From Pontibacter amylolyticus (GTDB taxonomy: Bacteria; Bacteroidota; Bacteroidia; Cytophagales; Hymenobacteraceae), in contig NZ_BMFP01000007.1 in the NCBI RefSeq assembly GCF_014638845.1, positions 188,422-252,421 of the forward strand: DNA of 64,000 bases. Direction: 5' to 3'. The first letter of the stretch is position 1; each line of letters starts with the position of its first letter. The position numbers and the translations under genes are program-made. Below are positions 7,902 to 14,808 of the stretch, in pieces. Below the pieces are notes generated by a model, which made no database searches, was not told the DNA's origin, and was given only the letters and a program-made list of their open reading frames with translations.

Positions 7902-8912
7902 ATGAAACATAACATTGCCTATTCCATTTTAGAACTTGCCATTGTATCGCAGGGGGAAACCATACAAAAGACCCTGCACAATTCATTGGCATTGGCAAAA
8001 GAAGCGGAAGCACATCACTACAAACGTATTTGGTTTGCCGAACATCATAACTCGGACAATATTGGCAGTAGCGCCACATCCCTGCTCATAGGTTACGTGG
8101 CCGAAAACACCACCACTATCCGGGTAGGCTCAGGTGGGGTGATGCTTCCCAATCATTCGCCTTTGATTGTAGCCGAGCAGTTTGGTACGCTCGCTCATCT
8201 ATACCCAAACCGCATTGATTTAGGGCTCGGAAGGGCCCCCGGCACCGACCAGGCCACTGCTCGTGCTATCCGGTCAGACTTTATGGAGGCTGCCCATTCT
8301 TTTCCCGGGGAAATAGAGAAAATTCAGCAGTATTTTTCTGTAGAAAATAAGACTGCCAAAGTAAGGGCTCCCATTGCAGAAGGGACCGAAGTTCCTATTT
8401 ACGTATTGGGCTCGACGACTGATAGCTCCCATATTGCGGCTGAAAAGGGATTGCCCTACGCTTTTGCGAGTCATTTTTCATCCACGCATCTACACAACGC
8501 CTTGCGAATATATGAACAGGAGTTTCAGCCTTCCGGGGTTTTAGAGAAACCCTATACCATTGCCGGGGTGAATGCATTAGTGGCCGATACAGATGAAGAA
8601 GCGGAAAAACTGTTCACCTCTTTGATCAGAATGTTCGTGGGTGTGTTAACCGGATCCAGAGACCCCTTGCATCCCCCAACCGAAATGACCGAAGAGTTGA
8701 ATGAAATATTACAACATCCAACTTTACAGCAAATGCTCCGGTATTCTTTTGTCGGTAGTAAGCAAACGGTAAAAACGCAGATTCAGGAATTTCTGGAAGA
8801 AACGGGGGTGGATGAATTGATCACTGTGTCCACCATGTACGACATAAATGACCGCCTAAAATCTACCAGACTATTTGCAGAAATTATGAAGGAGATAAAT
8901 GAAAACAGGTAA
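7902..8912 (+). CDS. LLM-class flavin-dependent oxidoreductase, MsnO8/alkanal monooxygenase-like
   Basis: A 336-residue luciferase-like protein from the ATG at 7902 (starting MKHNIAYSIL). An upstream in-frame ATG at 7815 exists but adds 29 residues foreign to the family. Hallmarks are 'YKRIWFAEHHNS', 'TTTIRVGSGGVMLPNHSPLIVAEQFGTL', 'RIDLGLGRAPGTDQ' and 'AAEKGLPYAFASHF'. Such proteins are TIM-barrel flavoenzymes using FMN. Substrate is unknown. It is the last gene of the block that begins with the HxlR regulator. A tRNA-tail-like repeat with a terminator closes the block about 140 bases downstream. Confidence 0.88.
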   Translation: MKHNIAYSILELAIVSQGETIQKTLHNSLALAKEAEAHHYKRIWFAEHHNSDNIGSSATSLLIGYVAENTTTIRVGSGGVMLPNHSPLIVAEQFGTLAHLYPNRIDLGLGRAPGTDQATARAIRSDFMEAAHSFPGEIEKIQQYFSVENKTAKVRAPIAEGTEVPIYVLGSTTDSSHIAAEKGLPYAFASHFSSTHLHNALRIYEQEFQPSGVLEKPYTIAGVNALVADTDEEAEKLFTSLIRMFVGVLTGSRDPLHPPTEMTEELNEILQHPTLQQMLRYSFVGSKQTVKTQIQEFLEETGVDELITVSTMYDINDRLKSTRLFAEIMKEINENR

Positions 8913-9047
8913 AAGGAGGCGAGGCACCATTTAGAAGAAACTAGGCTGTAGTAATACAGAGCTAAAGCTTTATTTAGAACAATTATCTTAATGCTCCTAT
9001 CCTATTCCCAGAAAATCACTTAAGGATGTCAGATTAGTGTGGAAAAA

Positions 9048-9114
9048 GTTCGATAATTCACTCCTACGGACTACAAAGAAGCCGCTTCAGGTATACCTAG
9101 AGCGGCTTCTTTTA
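9048..9114 (+). repeat. tRNA-tail-like repeat plus terminator, copy 3
   Basis: GTTCGAT (9048-9054) and CCTACGGACTAC (9063-9074) match the T arm and 3' end of tRNA-Glu; the latter 12 bases equal 3183-3194 exactly. A hairpin AAAGAAGCCGCT (9075-9086) / AGCGGCTTCTTT (9101-9112) follows, with the palindrome AGGTATACCT in the loop. It stands where an attachment-site remnant would be expected, but no integrase is present. The rest of 8913-9234 shows no gene. Confidence 0.6.
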
Positions 9115-9234
9115 TGCGCGTCGGAGAATTTTCGCATGCTAAAGCATTCTCTTCTCTTTTGCGCTTTATGCAACCTACAGTTTCAGGCACCTTAATTCAG
9201 AGACCGGTAGGATTGACTTCTATCAGAGGGTGCG

Positions 9235-9672
9235 TTACGTAAGGTTCTTGATAAAGGAAGTACCCTCTTTAAGCTCCGTGGCTAGTTGTTGTATGGTGGT
9301 GTTCTGAAACACATCCCGCAGGGACTCACGTGCTACTTTAAATTTGTCATGCATGGGGCATGGGTGGGTCTCCGAGCACTTTTTCAAACCCAGTCCGCAT
9401 TCCCAGAAAACGGCCATGCCGTCTATGGCATTCACGATGTTGATAACAGGTTGCTCGAGCTGGTATTCATCGATGAAAAACCCACCATAAGGTCCTTTTA
9501 AAGAAGTAATGATCCGGTGCTTGTTGAGGATTTGCAGTATCTTGGCTGTAAAAGCCTCAGGTGCATCTACCTCTCTAGCTATGTCTTTTACGTTCAGTTT
9601 TACCCCTTCCCCAGCTTTCGAGGCAATATAAACTGCTGCTCTGATGCCATACTTACATGCCTTAGAAATCAT
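9235..9672 (-). CDS. Rrf2-family transcriptional regulator with Fe-S-type cysteines
   Basis: A 145-residue regulator. The N-terminal helix-turn-helix runs through 'KACKYGIRAAVYIASKAGEGVKLNVKDIAREVDAPEAFTAKILQILNKH', then a wing 'SLKGPYGGF'. Cys92, Cys99 and Cys105 are spaced as in NsrR/IscR-type cluster-binding members, so an Fe-S or NO/redox sensor role is likely. Downstream on the same strand are no further genes, while upstream lie a cupin, a globin and cbb3 oxidase genes, the kind of targets NO- or oxygen-responsive Rrf2 proteins control. The 10-mer ATAAAGGATA occurs in its own promoter and in the ccoN dyad, suggesting autoregulation and control of the oxidase. Confidence 0.92.
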   Translation of the reverse strand: MISKACKYGIRAAVYIASKAGEGVKLNVKDIAREVDAPEAFTAKILQILNKHRIITSLKGPYGGFFIDEYQLEQPVINIVNAIDGMAVFWECGLGLKKCSETHPCPMHDKFKVARESLRDVFQNTTIQQLATELKEGTSFIKNLT

Positions 9673-9700
9673 ATTTTCTCACCATTTTAAATATCCTGCG

Positions 9701-9733
9701 CAAACATAAAGTATAACTACTTAATAAAGGATA
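9701..9733 (-). promoter_or_regulatory. promoter and candidate operator of the Rrf2 gene
   Basis: On the minus strand TATGTTTG (9708-9701) is a perfect TAnnTTTG -7 element. The -33 region overlaps the box ATAAAGGATA (9724-9733), which recurs at 14511-14520 in the ccoN upstream dyad. Overlap of a shared box with the -33 position would suit repression by the regulator itself. Confidence 0.5.
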
Positions 9734-9817
9734 GAAAACTTTATGCACCTGACTCTGATCTATACCTGGTCGTAATGCTACAACAGCTATTAGAATTATG
9801 GATTTACTACTTCCGCT

Positions 9818-10102
9818 TTACTGGCTGTTGATAAAATTTATCTGCGCACCGGCAGCTAATACAACGGTGGCAGCAAAGTCTTCCAACACATGCAGGCTGT
9901 GCGGCTCTTTAGCTGGAATATGCAAAGTAGAACCTGACCCCAGTTCAACTTCTCTTTCCTGAAGTTTCAGCACTGCTTTGCCTTCCCTGATAACCAGGAA
10001 TGCATCTGACGAGGCATAATGCCGCGGCATCTCCTCACCTTTGGCTAAGTTAACGCTCAATACTTTGTAAGAAGCATTGGCATGAATTTCTTTCATTTCC
10101 AT
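9818..10102 (-). CDS. small cupin-domain protein
   Basis: A 94-residue single-domain cupin. 'GEEMPRHYASSDAFLVIREGKAVLKLQEREVELGSGSTLHIPAKEPHSLHVLEDFAATVVL' gives the two cupin motifs, with a metal-binding set formed at least by His28 in motif 1 and the PHSLH histidines in motif 2. The first motif lacks the usual second histidine. Its function is unknown. It lies just downstream of the globin gene and next to the Rrf2 regulator, so it probably belongs to the same NO/oxygen-linked transcription unit. Confidence 0.85.
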   Translation of the reverse strand: MEMKEIHANASYKVLSVNLAKGEEMPRHYASSDAFLVIREGKAVLKLQEREVELGSGSTLHIPAKEPHSLHVLEDFAATVVLAAGAQINFINSQ

Positions 10103-10151
10103 TTCATCTTCGTAAGATCTATTATAAAAAGTTAACCGTAGCGGTAGCTGT

Positions 10152-10547
10152 TTATACCAGCGTTATCTTGTCGGTTCCCTTCAGCCCATCGATACGCCTT
10201 TCGAAGTTAGTTGCCATGATCAAAGCTCTTTTCTTCGCCTCCTCGGCCATCGGGCCTTCAAAATAAGTATCAACAGTACCGATGAAAAGGGAGAGCCAGC
10301 GCTCAAAATGCTCCCCTTCCACAGGCATGGTGGCATGCTTGGCAAAGGGGTTACCGGTATAGCCTTTTACCCCGAACAGCGCGGCGTTCCAGAAGGTATA
10401 CATCTTCTCCAGGTGCGGCTTCCAGTAGGTATTGAGCCTGAATAGAAAAATGGGCGCCAGCAGCTCATCGTTGCGGACCAAGGTATAGAACTCATCTACC
10501 AATACTTTTATATCCTCCAGCCCGGTTATATCGTGTTTTTGTGTCAT
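10152..10547 (-). CDS. group III truncated hemoglobin
   Basis: A 131-residue globin-fold protein. 'VLVDEFYTLVRNDELLAPIF', 'HLEKMYTFWNAALFG', 'YTGNPFAKHATMPVEGEHFERWLSLF' and 'EEAKKRALIMATNF' match the group III truncated globin pattern. His80 in GEHFERWL is the likely proximal haem ligand. Known family members bind O2 or NO and have been proposed to serve respiration at low oxygen. The gene stop overlaps nothing, but only two bases separate its start from the next gene upstream (10550), so it is co-transcribed with the oxidase-linked small genes. Confidence 0.9.
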   Translation of the reverse strand: MTQKHDITGLEDIKVLVDEFYTLVRNDELLAPIFLFRLNTYWKPHLEKMYTFWNAALFGVKGYTGNPFAKHATMPVEGEHFERWLSLFIGTVDTYFEGPMAEEAKKRALIMATNFERRIDGLKGTDKITLV

Positions 10548-10549
10548 CT

Positions 10550-10951
10550 TTAAATTGTAAATTGTGTGATAAGGTAATACAGGGCCCAGCCGCCAAACAG
10601 GATATGCAGGATCCAGACCCAGTTGGGAATGCTGCGCGGCGTTTCACTGCCTTCTATCAGAAACACTTTCTGGTCGCCCTTGCCGTAAGCGCTTATCATG
10701 ATGGGCAGTACGCCGTCTACTACTTCGTTCTCCGAAATGCCTTCCACGTTTATGTCCGGTCCGTTACGCACTACAAAGGGAATTTTGCGAATGCCCTCCC
10801 TGCCCGACGGGTCTTTGCTGACGATGCGCAGGGTATGTTCTCCGTCTACCAGTTTCCGGGTATCCAGCTCAAAGTTGATGGGTGATCTGAAGGAGCCGAC
10901 AGGCTGCGGATCGTCGTCCACAAATATTATTACAGAGCTTTTGTCTTCCAT
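10550..10951 (-). CDS. Ig-like domain protein with C-terminal membrane anchor, oxidase-linked
   Basis: A 133-residue protein of no named family. Residues about 5-95 look like a beta-sandwich: 'INFELDTRKLVDGEHTLRIVSKDPSGREGIRKIPFVV' follows the 'dGeHtL.i.a.D.sG..g...i.f.V' pattern of bacterial Ig-like domains. A hydrophobic helix near residues 110-129 (WVWILHILFGGWALYYLI) ends the protein. It has no signal peptide, so it may be a tail-anchored protein. It sits between the globin gene (two-base gap) and another small membrane protein (four-base gap), inside a unit that starts with cbb3 oxidase subunits. It may be an assembly or accessory factor; that is inference. Confidence 0.8.
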   Translation of the reverse strand: MEDKSSVIIFVDDDPQPVGSFRSPINFELDTRKLVDGEHTLRIVSKDPSGREGIRKIPFVVRNGPDINVEGISENEVVDGVLPIMISAYGKGDQKVFLIEGSETPRSIPNWVWILHILFGGWALYYLITQFTI

Positions 10952-10955
10952 TCTG

Positions 10956-11213
10956 TCAGAAATCTAATACGGTTCTTTTGATATGGTCCTCACCTTTTTC
11001 GCCCGGACGCACCAGCCACTTGATGCTAAAAAACAAACAAAGCACCACAATAACCACCGTAGCCCAGACCAGGACATAGTCCCAGTCACTCTGCGGTCCT
11101 GCGCCGTGGCTGATGCCCTGCAGCACCTTGGGTTGTTGCTTCTCACACACCGGACAAGCAAAAGCTGCCAGGCTAAGGAGGGTGGCGAGAACCGTTAACA
11201 GGAATGTTTTCAT
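10956..11213 (-). CDS. small CxxC membrane protein, oxidase-linked
   Basis: An 85-residue protein. Residues 1-19 form a signal peptide, the next residues read CPVCEKQQPKVL with a CxxC pair, and a membrane helix spans about residues 46-66 (YVLVWATVVIVVLCLFFSIKW). The CxxC would face the periplasm, where it could bind a metal or exchange thiols; both are inferences. No family name is recognised. It shares the oxidase transcription unit and lies four bases before the Ig-like protein gene. Confidence 0.8.
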   Translation of the reverse strand: MKTFLLTVLATLLSLAAFACPVCEKQQPKVLQGISHGAGPQSDWDYVLVWATVVIVVLCLFFSIKWLVRPGEKGEDHIKRTVLDF

Positions 11214-11228
11214 AGGTCAGTTCTTCTT

Positions 11229-11474
11229 TTAATCTTTTGTTCTCCAGTATTTGTTTGCCTGTGCAATTGTCTGAAATTCTACTGCAATTACGTGAGCCGA
11301 TGCAATCAACTGCTCTGTATCGGAAGCGTACGCCGCCCGAAGCTGTTGCCGTATACCGGCATCCGGCTGGATAGCGCCTATGGATTTCCGGGCTAGTTTT
11401 ATAGCGAGTTGCCGGCCTTCAAAAGGCGTGGCAGTAATAAGGCTTGGCAGGTAATCTTCTTCTTGGTTTTGCAT
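11229..11474 (-). CDS. small hypothetical protein, oxidase-linked
   Basis: An 81-residue soluble, helix-rich protein with 'EGRQLAIKLARKSIGAIQPDAGIRQQLRAAYASDTEQLIASAHVIAVEF'. No signal peptide, membrane helix or cysteine is present. It resembles no family I know. It is placed between the CcoO-type gene and the small CxxC protein with short gaps (38 and 16 bases), in the same direction, so it is likely part of the cbb3 transcript. Confidence 0.7.
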   Translation of the reverse strand: MQNQEEDYLPSLITATPFEGRQLAIKLARKSIGAIQPDAGIRQQLRAAYASDTEQLIASAHVIAVEFQTIAQANKYWRTKD

Positions 11475-11511
11475 GGGTACGATCTTGATTTGAGGTGTAC
11501 TTTTAGTTTCT

Positions 11512-12525
11512 CTATTTCTTGGCCGTCTGTTTCAGAAGGTCCATGATCTTCTGGACTTCTTCCACCGGCACCTTGCGCGCGCTGTTGCCCCAACTGGTGC
11601 GTTCGTGGTTGATGATGGCGGTTACCTCCGCAGCAGACAATTTCATGTTTGTGCCGATGGCCGGCATGGACGCAAACTCCGGCCGGGCATCGTAGCCGTT
11701 CATCACCACATCAATCAGCACCTCGGGGTTATCGTCCAGTACAATACTGCTGCCTTTCAGGGGCGGAAAGGCTCCTTTAAGGCCCTCGCCGCTGGCCTGG
11801 TGGCAGCTCTGGCAGTTGGCCGCGTAAAGCGCAGCGCCATCCAGCCCCATGTCTTCACCTCCACTTGCACCCGCCTTAGCTTTTACTTCCCGCTTGTACA
11901 GGAACTCCGGCGCGGCCATAGCGCCGGGCAGCTCCGCCTGCTTCAGCGACTGCAAGTAGGCTACCAGGTTCAGGGCGTCTTTGGTTGCCACAATTTTGCC
12001 TTTCACACCCTTCCGGAAAGCATCAGGCACGGGAACCTCTACATCCCCTTCCACCAACTCGGCTTTCTCTTCGAACAGCCATGGGTAAGCCGGCATAATC
12101 GACTCCGCTACCACAGCACGCGGCTGGTAGAGGTGCAGCAGGTTCCATTCGGCGCTGGGTTGGCGGTTGCCTACATCGGTTAAGTCAGGGCCGGTGCGCT
12201 CGGTCCCCATCAGGGTGGCAGTATTGCGCCATAGATCGGTGCGTCGTTCATCGGCATAATCGGCGGCAATGCTGGGGCGCTTGCCCCATACCTTGTCCAT
12301 ATCGAGGTTGCGCACCTGCTGGGTATGGCAGGCCACGCAGCCGTTCGCCACATAGAGCGCCTTGCCAGCCAAGGCGGCCTCACTCAGGGCCTCTTCGGTT
12401 GGCAGCGGGCTGTTATTGTTCTGGTTGCTGATGGCGGGCATGATAGCCACCAGCATGGTGAGCACAACGAACAGACCGAGTGCCGTAAAGTATAGTTTCC
12501 TGTAGTCGTTAAAAAAGTCCATCAT
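11512..12525 (-). CDS. ccoO: cbb3-type cytochrome c oxidase subunit II fused to a second cytochrome c domain
   Basis: A 337-residue protein. An N-terminal membrane helix (about 11-32) is followed by a CcoO/FixO-type cytochrome c domain with haem motif CVACH (63-67) and ligand segment ESIMPAYPW near 141-149. A second, class-I cytochrome c domain follows a flexible linker, with CQSCH at 238-242 and 'FPPLKGS' and 'SMPAIG' further on. The second domain stands in for part of the diheme CcoP subunit, for which no separate gene is present here. The protein passes electrons from the quinol pathway to the CcoN active site. It follows ccoN by 65 bases on the same strand. Confidence 0.92.
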   Translation of the reverse strand: MMDFFNDYRKLYFTALGLFVVLTMLVAIMPAISNQNNNSPLPTEEALSEAALAGKALYVANGCVACHTQQVRNLDMDKVWGKRPSIAADYADERRTDLWRNTATLMGTERTGPDLTDVGNRQPSAEWNLLHLYQPRAVVAESIMPAYPWLFEEKAELVEGDVEVPVPDAFRKGVKGKIVATKDALNLVAYLQSLKQAELPGAMAAPEFLYKREVKAKAGASGGEDMGLDGAALYAANCQSCHQASGEGLKGAFPPLKGSSIVLDDNPEVLIDVVMNGYDARPEFASMPAIGTNMKLSAAEVTAIINHERTSWGNSARKVPVEEVQKIMDLLKQTAKK

Positions 12526-12590
12526 ATGCTGTGTGTGTGCTAAAGAGCAACTGTTAGGAATTTAATGGGTAGTGCTATTGTCTGGTGCTT

Positions 12591-14462
12591 TCATTTATCG
12601 AGAATATCCACCAATTCATAGTCGTTCGCATGTAGCTTCTTGATGGCTTCTTCGTTGATGTTCACCGTTTTGCGCGGGTTTATCATCTGGTACATATTGT
12701 AGGCGAACACCAGGTGCGATACCCACATCAGCGAACCGCCAATGGCACGCCACAACCAGTAAGGGGCCATCATGGTCACACTTTCGATAAAAGGCAGTCC
12801 TTCCATCCACATCAGACCGCGCATGGTACCGCCCCACATCAGCGGGATGGTATAGAACATCATCCCGATAAAGGCCATCCAGAAATGAATGCCCACCGTG
12901 ATCTGGGGCGGTTCCTGGCGCGTAAGCCGCGGCACAATGGCATAGATGCCACCCCACAGAAAGAAGGCAATGATGCCGTACATGGTTAGGTGCGAGTGCG
13001 CCACCGTGAAGTCCGTGAAGTGCCACATCAGGTTGGTGCTGCGAAAAGCTTCTGCCGTGCCCTGCAGTGAGCCCGTGAAGTAGAAGATGATGCCGACAAT
13101 GAAGAAAGGCAAGGTATAGCTGCCGGCCACTTTATGCCAGGCTCCCCGGAAGGTCATTATAAAGTTGGTGGTGCCGGACACGACCGGTATAATCATGCCG
13201 GCACTGCCCACAATCGCCACCGTCTGCAGCGACCAGGGTATAGCGCTGAACACAAAGTGGTGCGTTCCGATCAAGGTATAGAAGAATATCTGCGACCAGA
13301 AGGCCAGTATCCCTAAACTATAGGAATAGATGGGTTTGTTGAGCTGCTGCGGCAGGTAATAGTAGACCAAACCGAGCGTGAAGAGCATAAACCACATGCC
13401 CACACCCTGGTGCATGTAGTAGCCCTGGATGATGGTTTCGCCGAGTCCGTTCTGGAAATTGGGCAGGTAGGCCACAATAGAGATTACGATCGCAAACATC
13501 ACCGCCGCTACAATGTACCAATTCGATACATAGATTTCCGTTGTTTTGCGATTAGCAACCGTTCTCAGATAATTAACCAGCGTGATCACCAGGCCGATGC
13601 CGAACAGCAACTGAATGGGCCAGATGTACTCGCGGTACTCGCCCCCGCCGTTGTTAATGCCCGCCATCAGCGCGCTGGTGCCCAGCACAACCGATGCATT
13701 GATGAGGATAAGCGACCACCACCCACTATTCAGGCTGTGTATCTGGATGTTACTTACCCGCGGCACCACATAGTAGCCCAGCCCGAGCATGGCCAGCGAC
13801 GACCAGCCCCAGAACACCGCATTGGTGTGCACCGGACGCAACCTGCCAAAGCTCAGCCAACTCACCTGGTCCACATCCGGGGCCACGAACTTAATGCCGA
13901 TATACTCTCCTACCGATGTTCCGAAGACAAGCCAGAACGTGGCAGTGCCCAAAAACCAAAGTATAAGTTTTGAGAGCGCCGGGTCGATGCCGGGCCGTAC
14001 AATGGCCTTGCGTTTGGCTTCTATGAAACGGATGTTGGCCCGCTCGTTAATGCTGCTTAAAAGGCCCCTGGAGTCCTCCGGAGAAAAAGGCCCTGATAGC
14101 TCCTTATTATTCAGGTGATAATCCTGGTGTAGCCTGTCGTTCTGCAGCGCTTCCAGCTGCTCCACATTCAATGTCTTCAGGTATGCAGCGAAACGGGTGG
14201 CCTCCTCTGCGTCTTTTTTGTTCTGAATATTCCTGAAGAGTGCGTTCGCCTTCACCGCCAGCAGAAAAAGGGCGGCGACAACAGGTATAATCAGCAAGGT
14301 GATGGTGATCAGGATACCCGGCAAACTGAACAGACCGCTGTCACCGGCGCTCCCTGACTGGGCGAAGGTGGCAGTCGGAAGGAGGATAGAAGTTGTTAGC
14401 AGTATGACGTAAAAGTGCTTTGAACGTTCTTTTGGGATTTTATCACTTCCTTGTTTCGGCAT
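12591..14462 (-). CDS. ccoN: cbb3-type cytochrome c oxidase subunit I
   Basis: About 623 residues from the ATG at 14462; an earlier in-frame ATG at 14486 is also possible. The catalytic haem-copper core occupies roughly residues 165-600 with the expected histidine segments: RPVHTNAVFWGW, YYMHQGVGMWFM, GTHHFVFSAIPW and HFTDFTVAHSHLTMYG. Ahead of it is an unusual extension of about 150 residues with a hydrophobic leader, a second membrane helix (about 48-72) and a charged helical stretch. CcoN is normally about 480 residues. The subunit reduces O2 with high affinity. The gene opens the unit that continues through ccoO, the small proteins and the globin. Confidence 0.93.
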   Translation of the reverse strand: MPKQGSDKIPKERSKHFYVILLTTSILLPTATFAQSGSAGDSGLFSLPGILITITLLIIPVVAALFLLAVKANALFRNIQNKKDAEEATRFAAYLKTLNVEQLEALQNDRLHQDYHLNNKELSGPFSPEDSRGLLSSINERANIRFIEAKRKAIVRPGIDPALSKLILWFLGTATFWLVFGTSVGEYIGIKFVAPDVDQVSWLSFGRLRPVHTNAVFWGWSSLAMLGLGYYVVPRVSNIQIHSLNSGWWSLILINASVVLGTSALMAGINNGGGEYREYIWPIQLLFGIGLVITLVNYLRTVANRKTTEIYVSNWYIVAAVMFAIVISIVAYLPNFQNGLGETIIQGYYMHQGVGMWFMLFTLGLVYYYLPQQLNKPIYSYSLGILAFWSQIFFYTLIGTHHFVFSAIPWSLQTVAIVGSAGMIIPVVSGTTNFIMTFRGAWHKVAGSYTLPFFIVGIIFYFTGSLQGTAEAFRSTNLMWHFTDFTVAHSHLTMYGIIAFFLWGGIYAIVPRLTRQEPPQITVGIHFWMAFIGMMFYTIPLMWGGTMRGLMWMEGLPFIESVTMMAPYWLWRAIGGSLMWVSHLVFAYNMYQMINPRKTVNINEEAIKKLHANDYELVDILDK

Positions 14463-14490
14463 GGCAGCAGGTTTTAAGGTGCACATGTTC

Positions 14491-14543
14491 TAAAGGTACG
14501 AAAATAATCTATAAAGGATAACTTTGTCCTTTATAGATTATTT
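14491..14543 (-). promoter_or_regulatory. 17-bp-arm inverted repeat in the ccoN promoter, candidate Rrf2 operator
   Basis: Arms 14502-14518 and 14527-14543 are exact reverse complements with an 8-base spacer. Each arm contains TATAAAGGA. The segment ATAAAGGATA (14511-14520) is shared with the Rrf2 gene promoter. TACCTTTA (minus, 14498-14491) is a near-consensus -7 element just downstream. There is no T run, so this is a regulatory dyad and not a terminator. Confidence 0.6.
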
Positions 14544-14636
14544 CAATTGTTTTATTTTCCTTCTTACTCTTCGATCGGTCTTAATCGAAGATAAATCCTT
14601 GTGGAGAAAGGTCGCTAATCTAATCTTGCGGTCTAC

Positions 14637-14677
14637 ACAAAAAAGCCTCACCAGGTGTACCTGGTGAGGCTTTTTTG
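14637..14677. terminator. bidirectional terminator
   Basis: Arms AGCCTCACCAGGT (14644-14656) and ACCTGGTGAGGCT (14659-14671) with A residues on the left and a T run on the right. It ends the minus-strand PLP enzyme gene located at 14809 and shields the ccoN promoter. Confidence 0.85.
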
Positions 14678-14808
14678 TGCTCGGTTACTCTACTTAGGCT
14701 TCACTCCCCTTCCTTTGGCTAAGCACCAGTGCAGACTTGCCTGATCTTGCCGACCTGAACAACAAAAGCACCATTGCCAACTGTAGCAAGAATGCGTTGC
14801 TAGATGGC

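Noticed and set aside
3194..9074. complete integrative element with its own integrase
   Set aside because: No integrase, relaxase or transposase was found between the tRNA-tail repeats, so only a passive-cassette or decayed-island reading remains.
13410..13973. 187-residue plus-strand frame
   Set aside because: It is antisense to ccoN; the composition is typical of a reverse-frame shadow.
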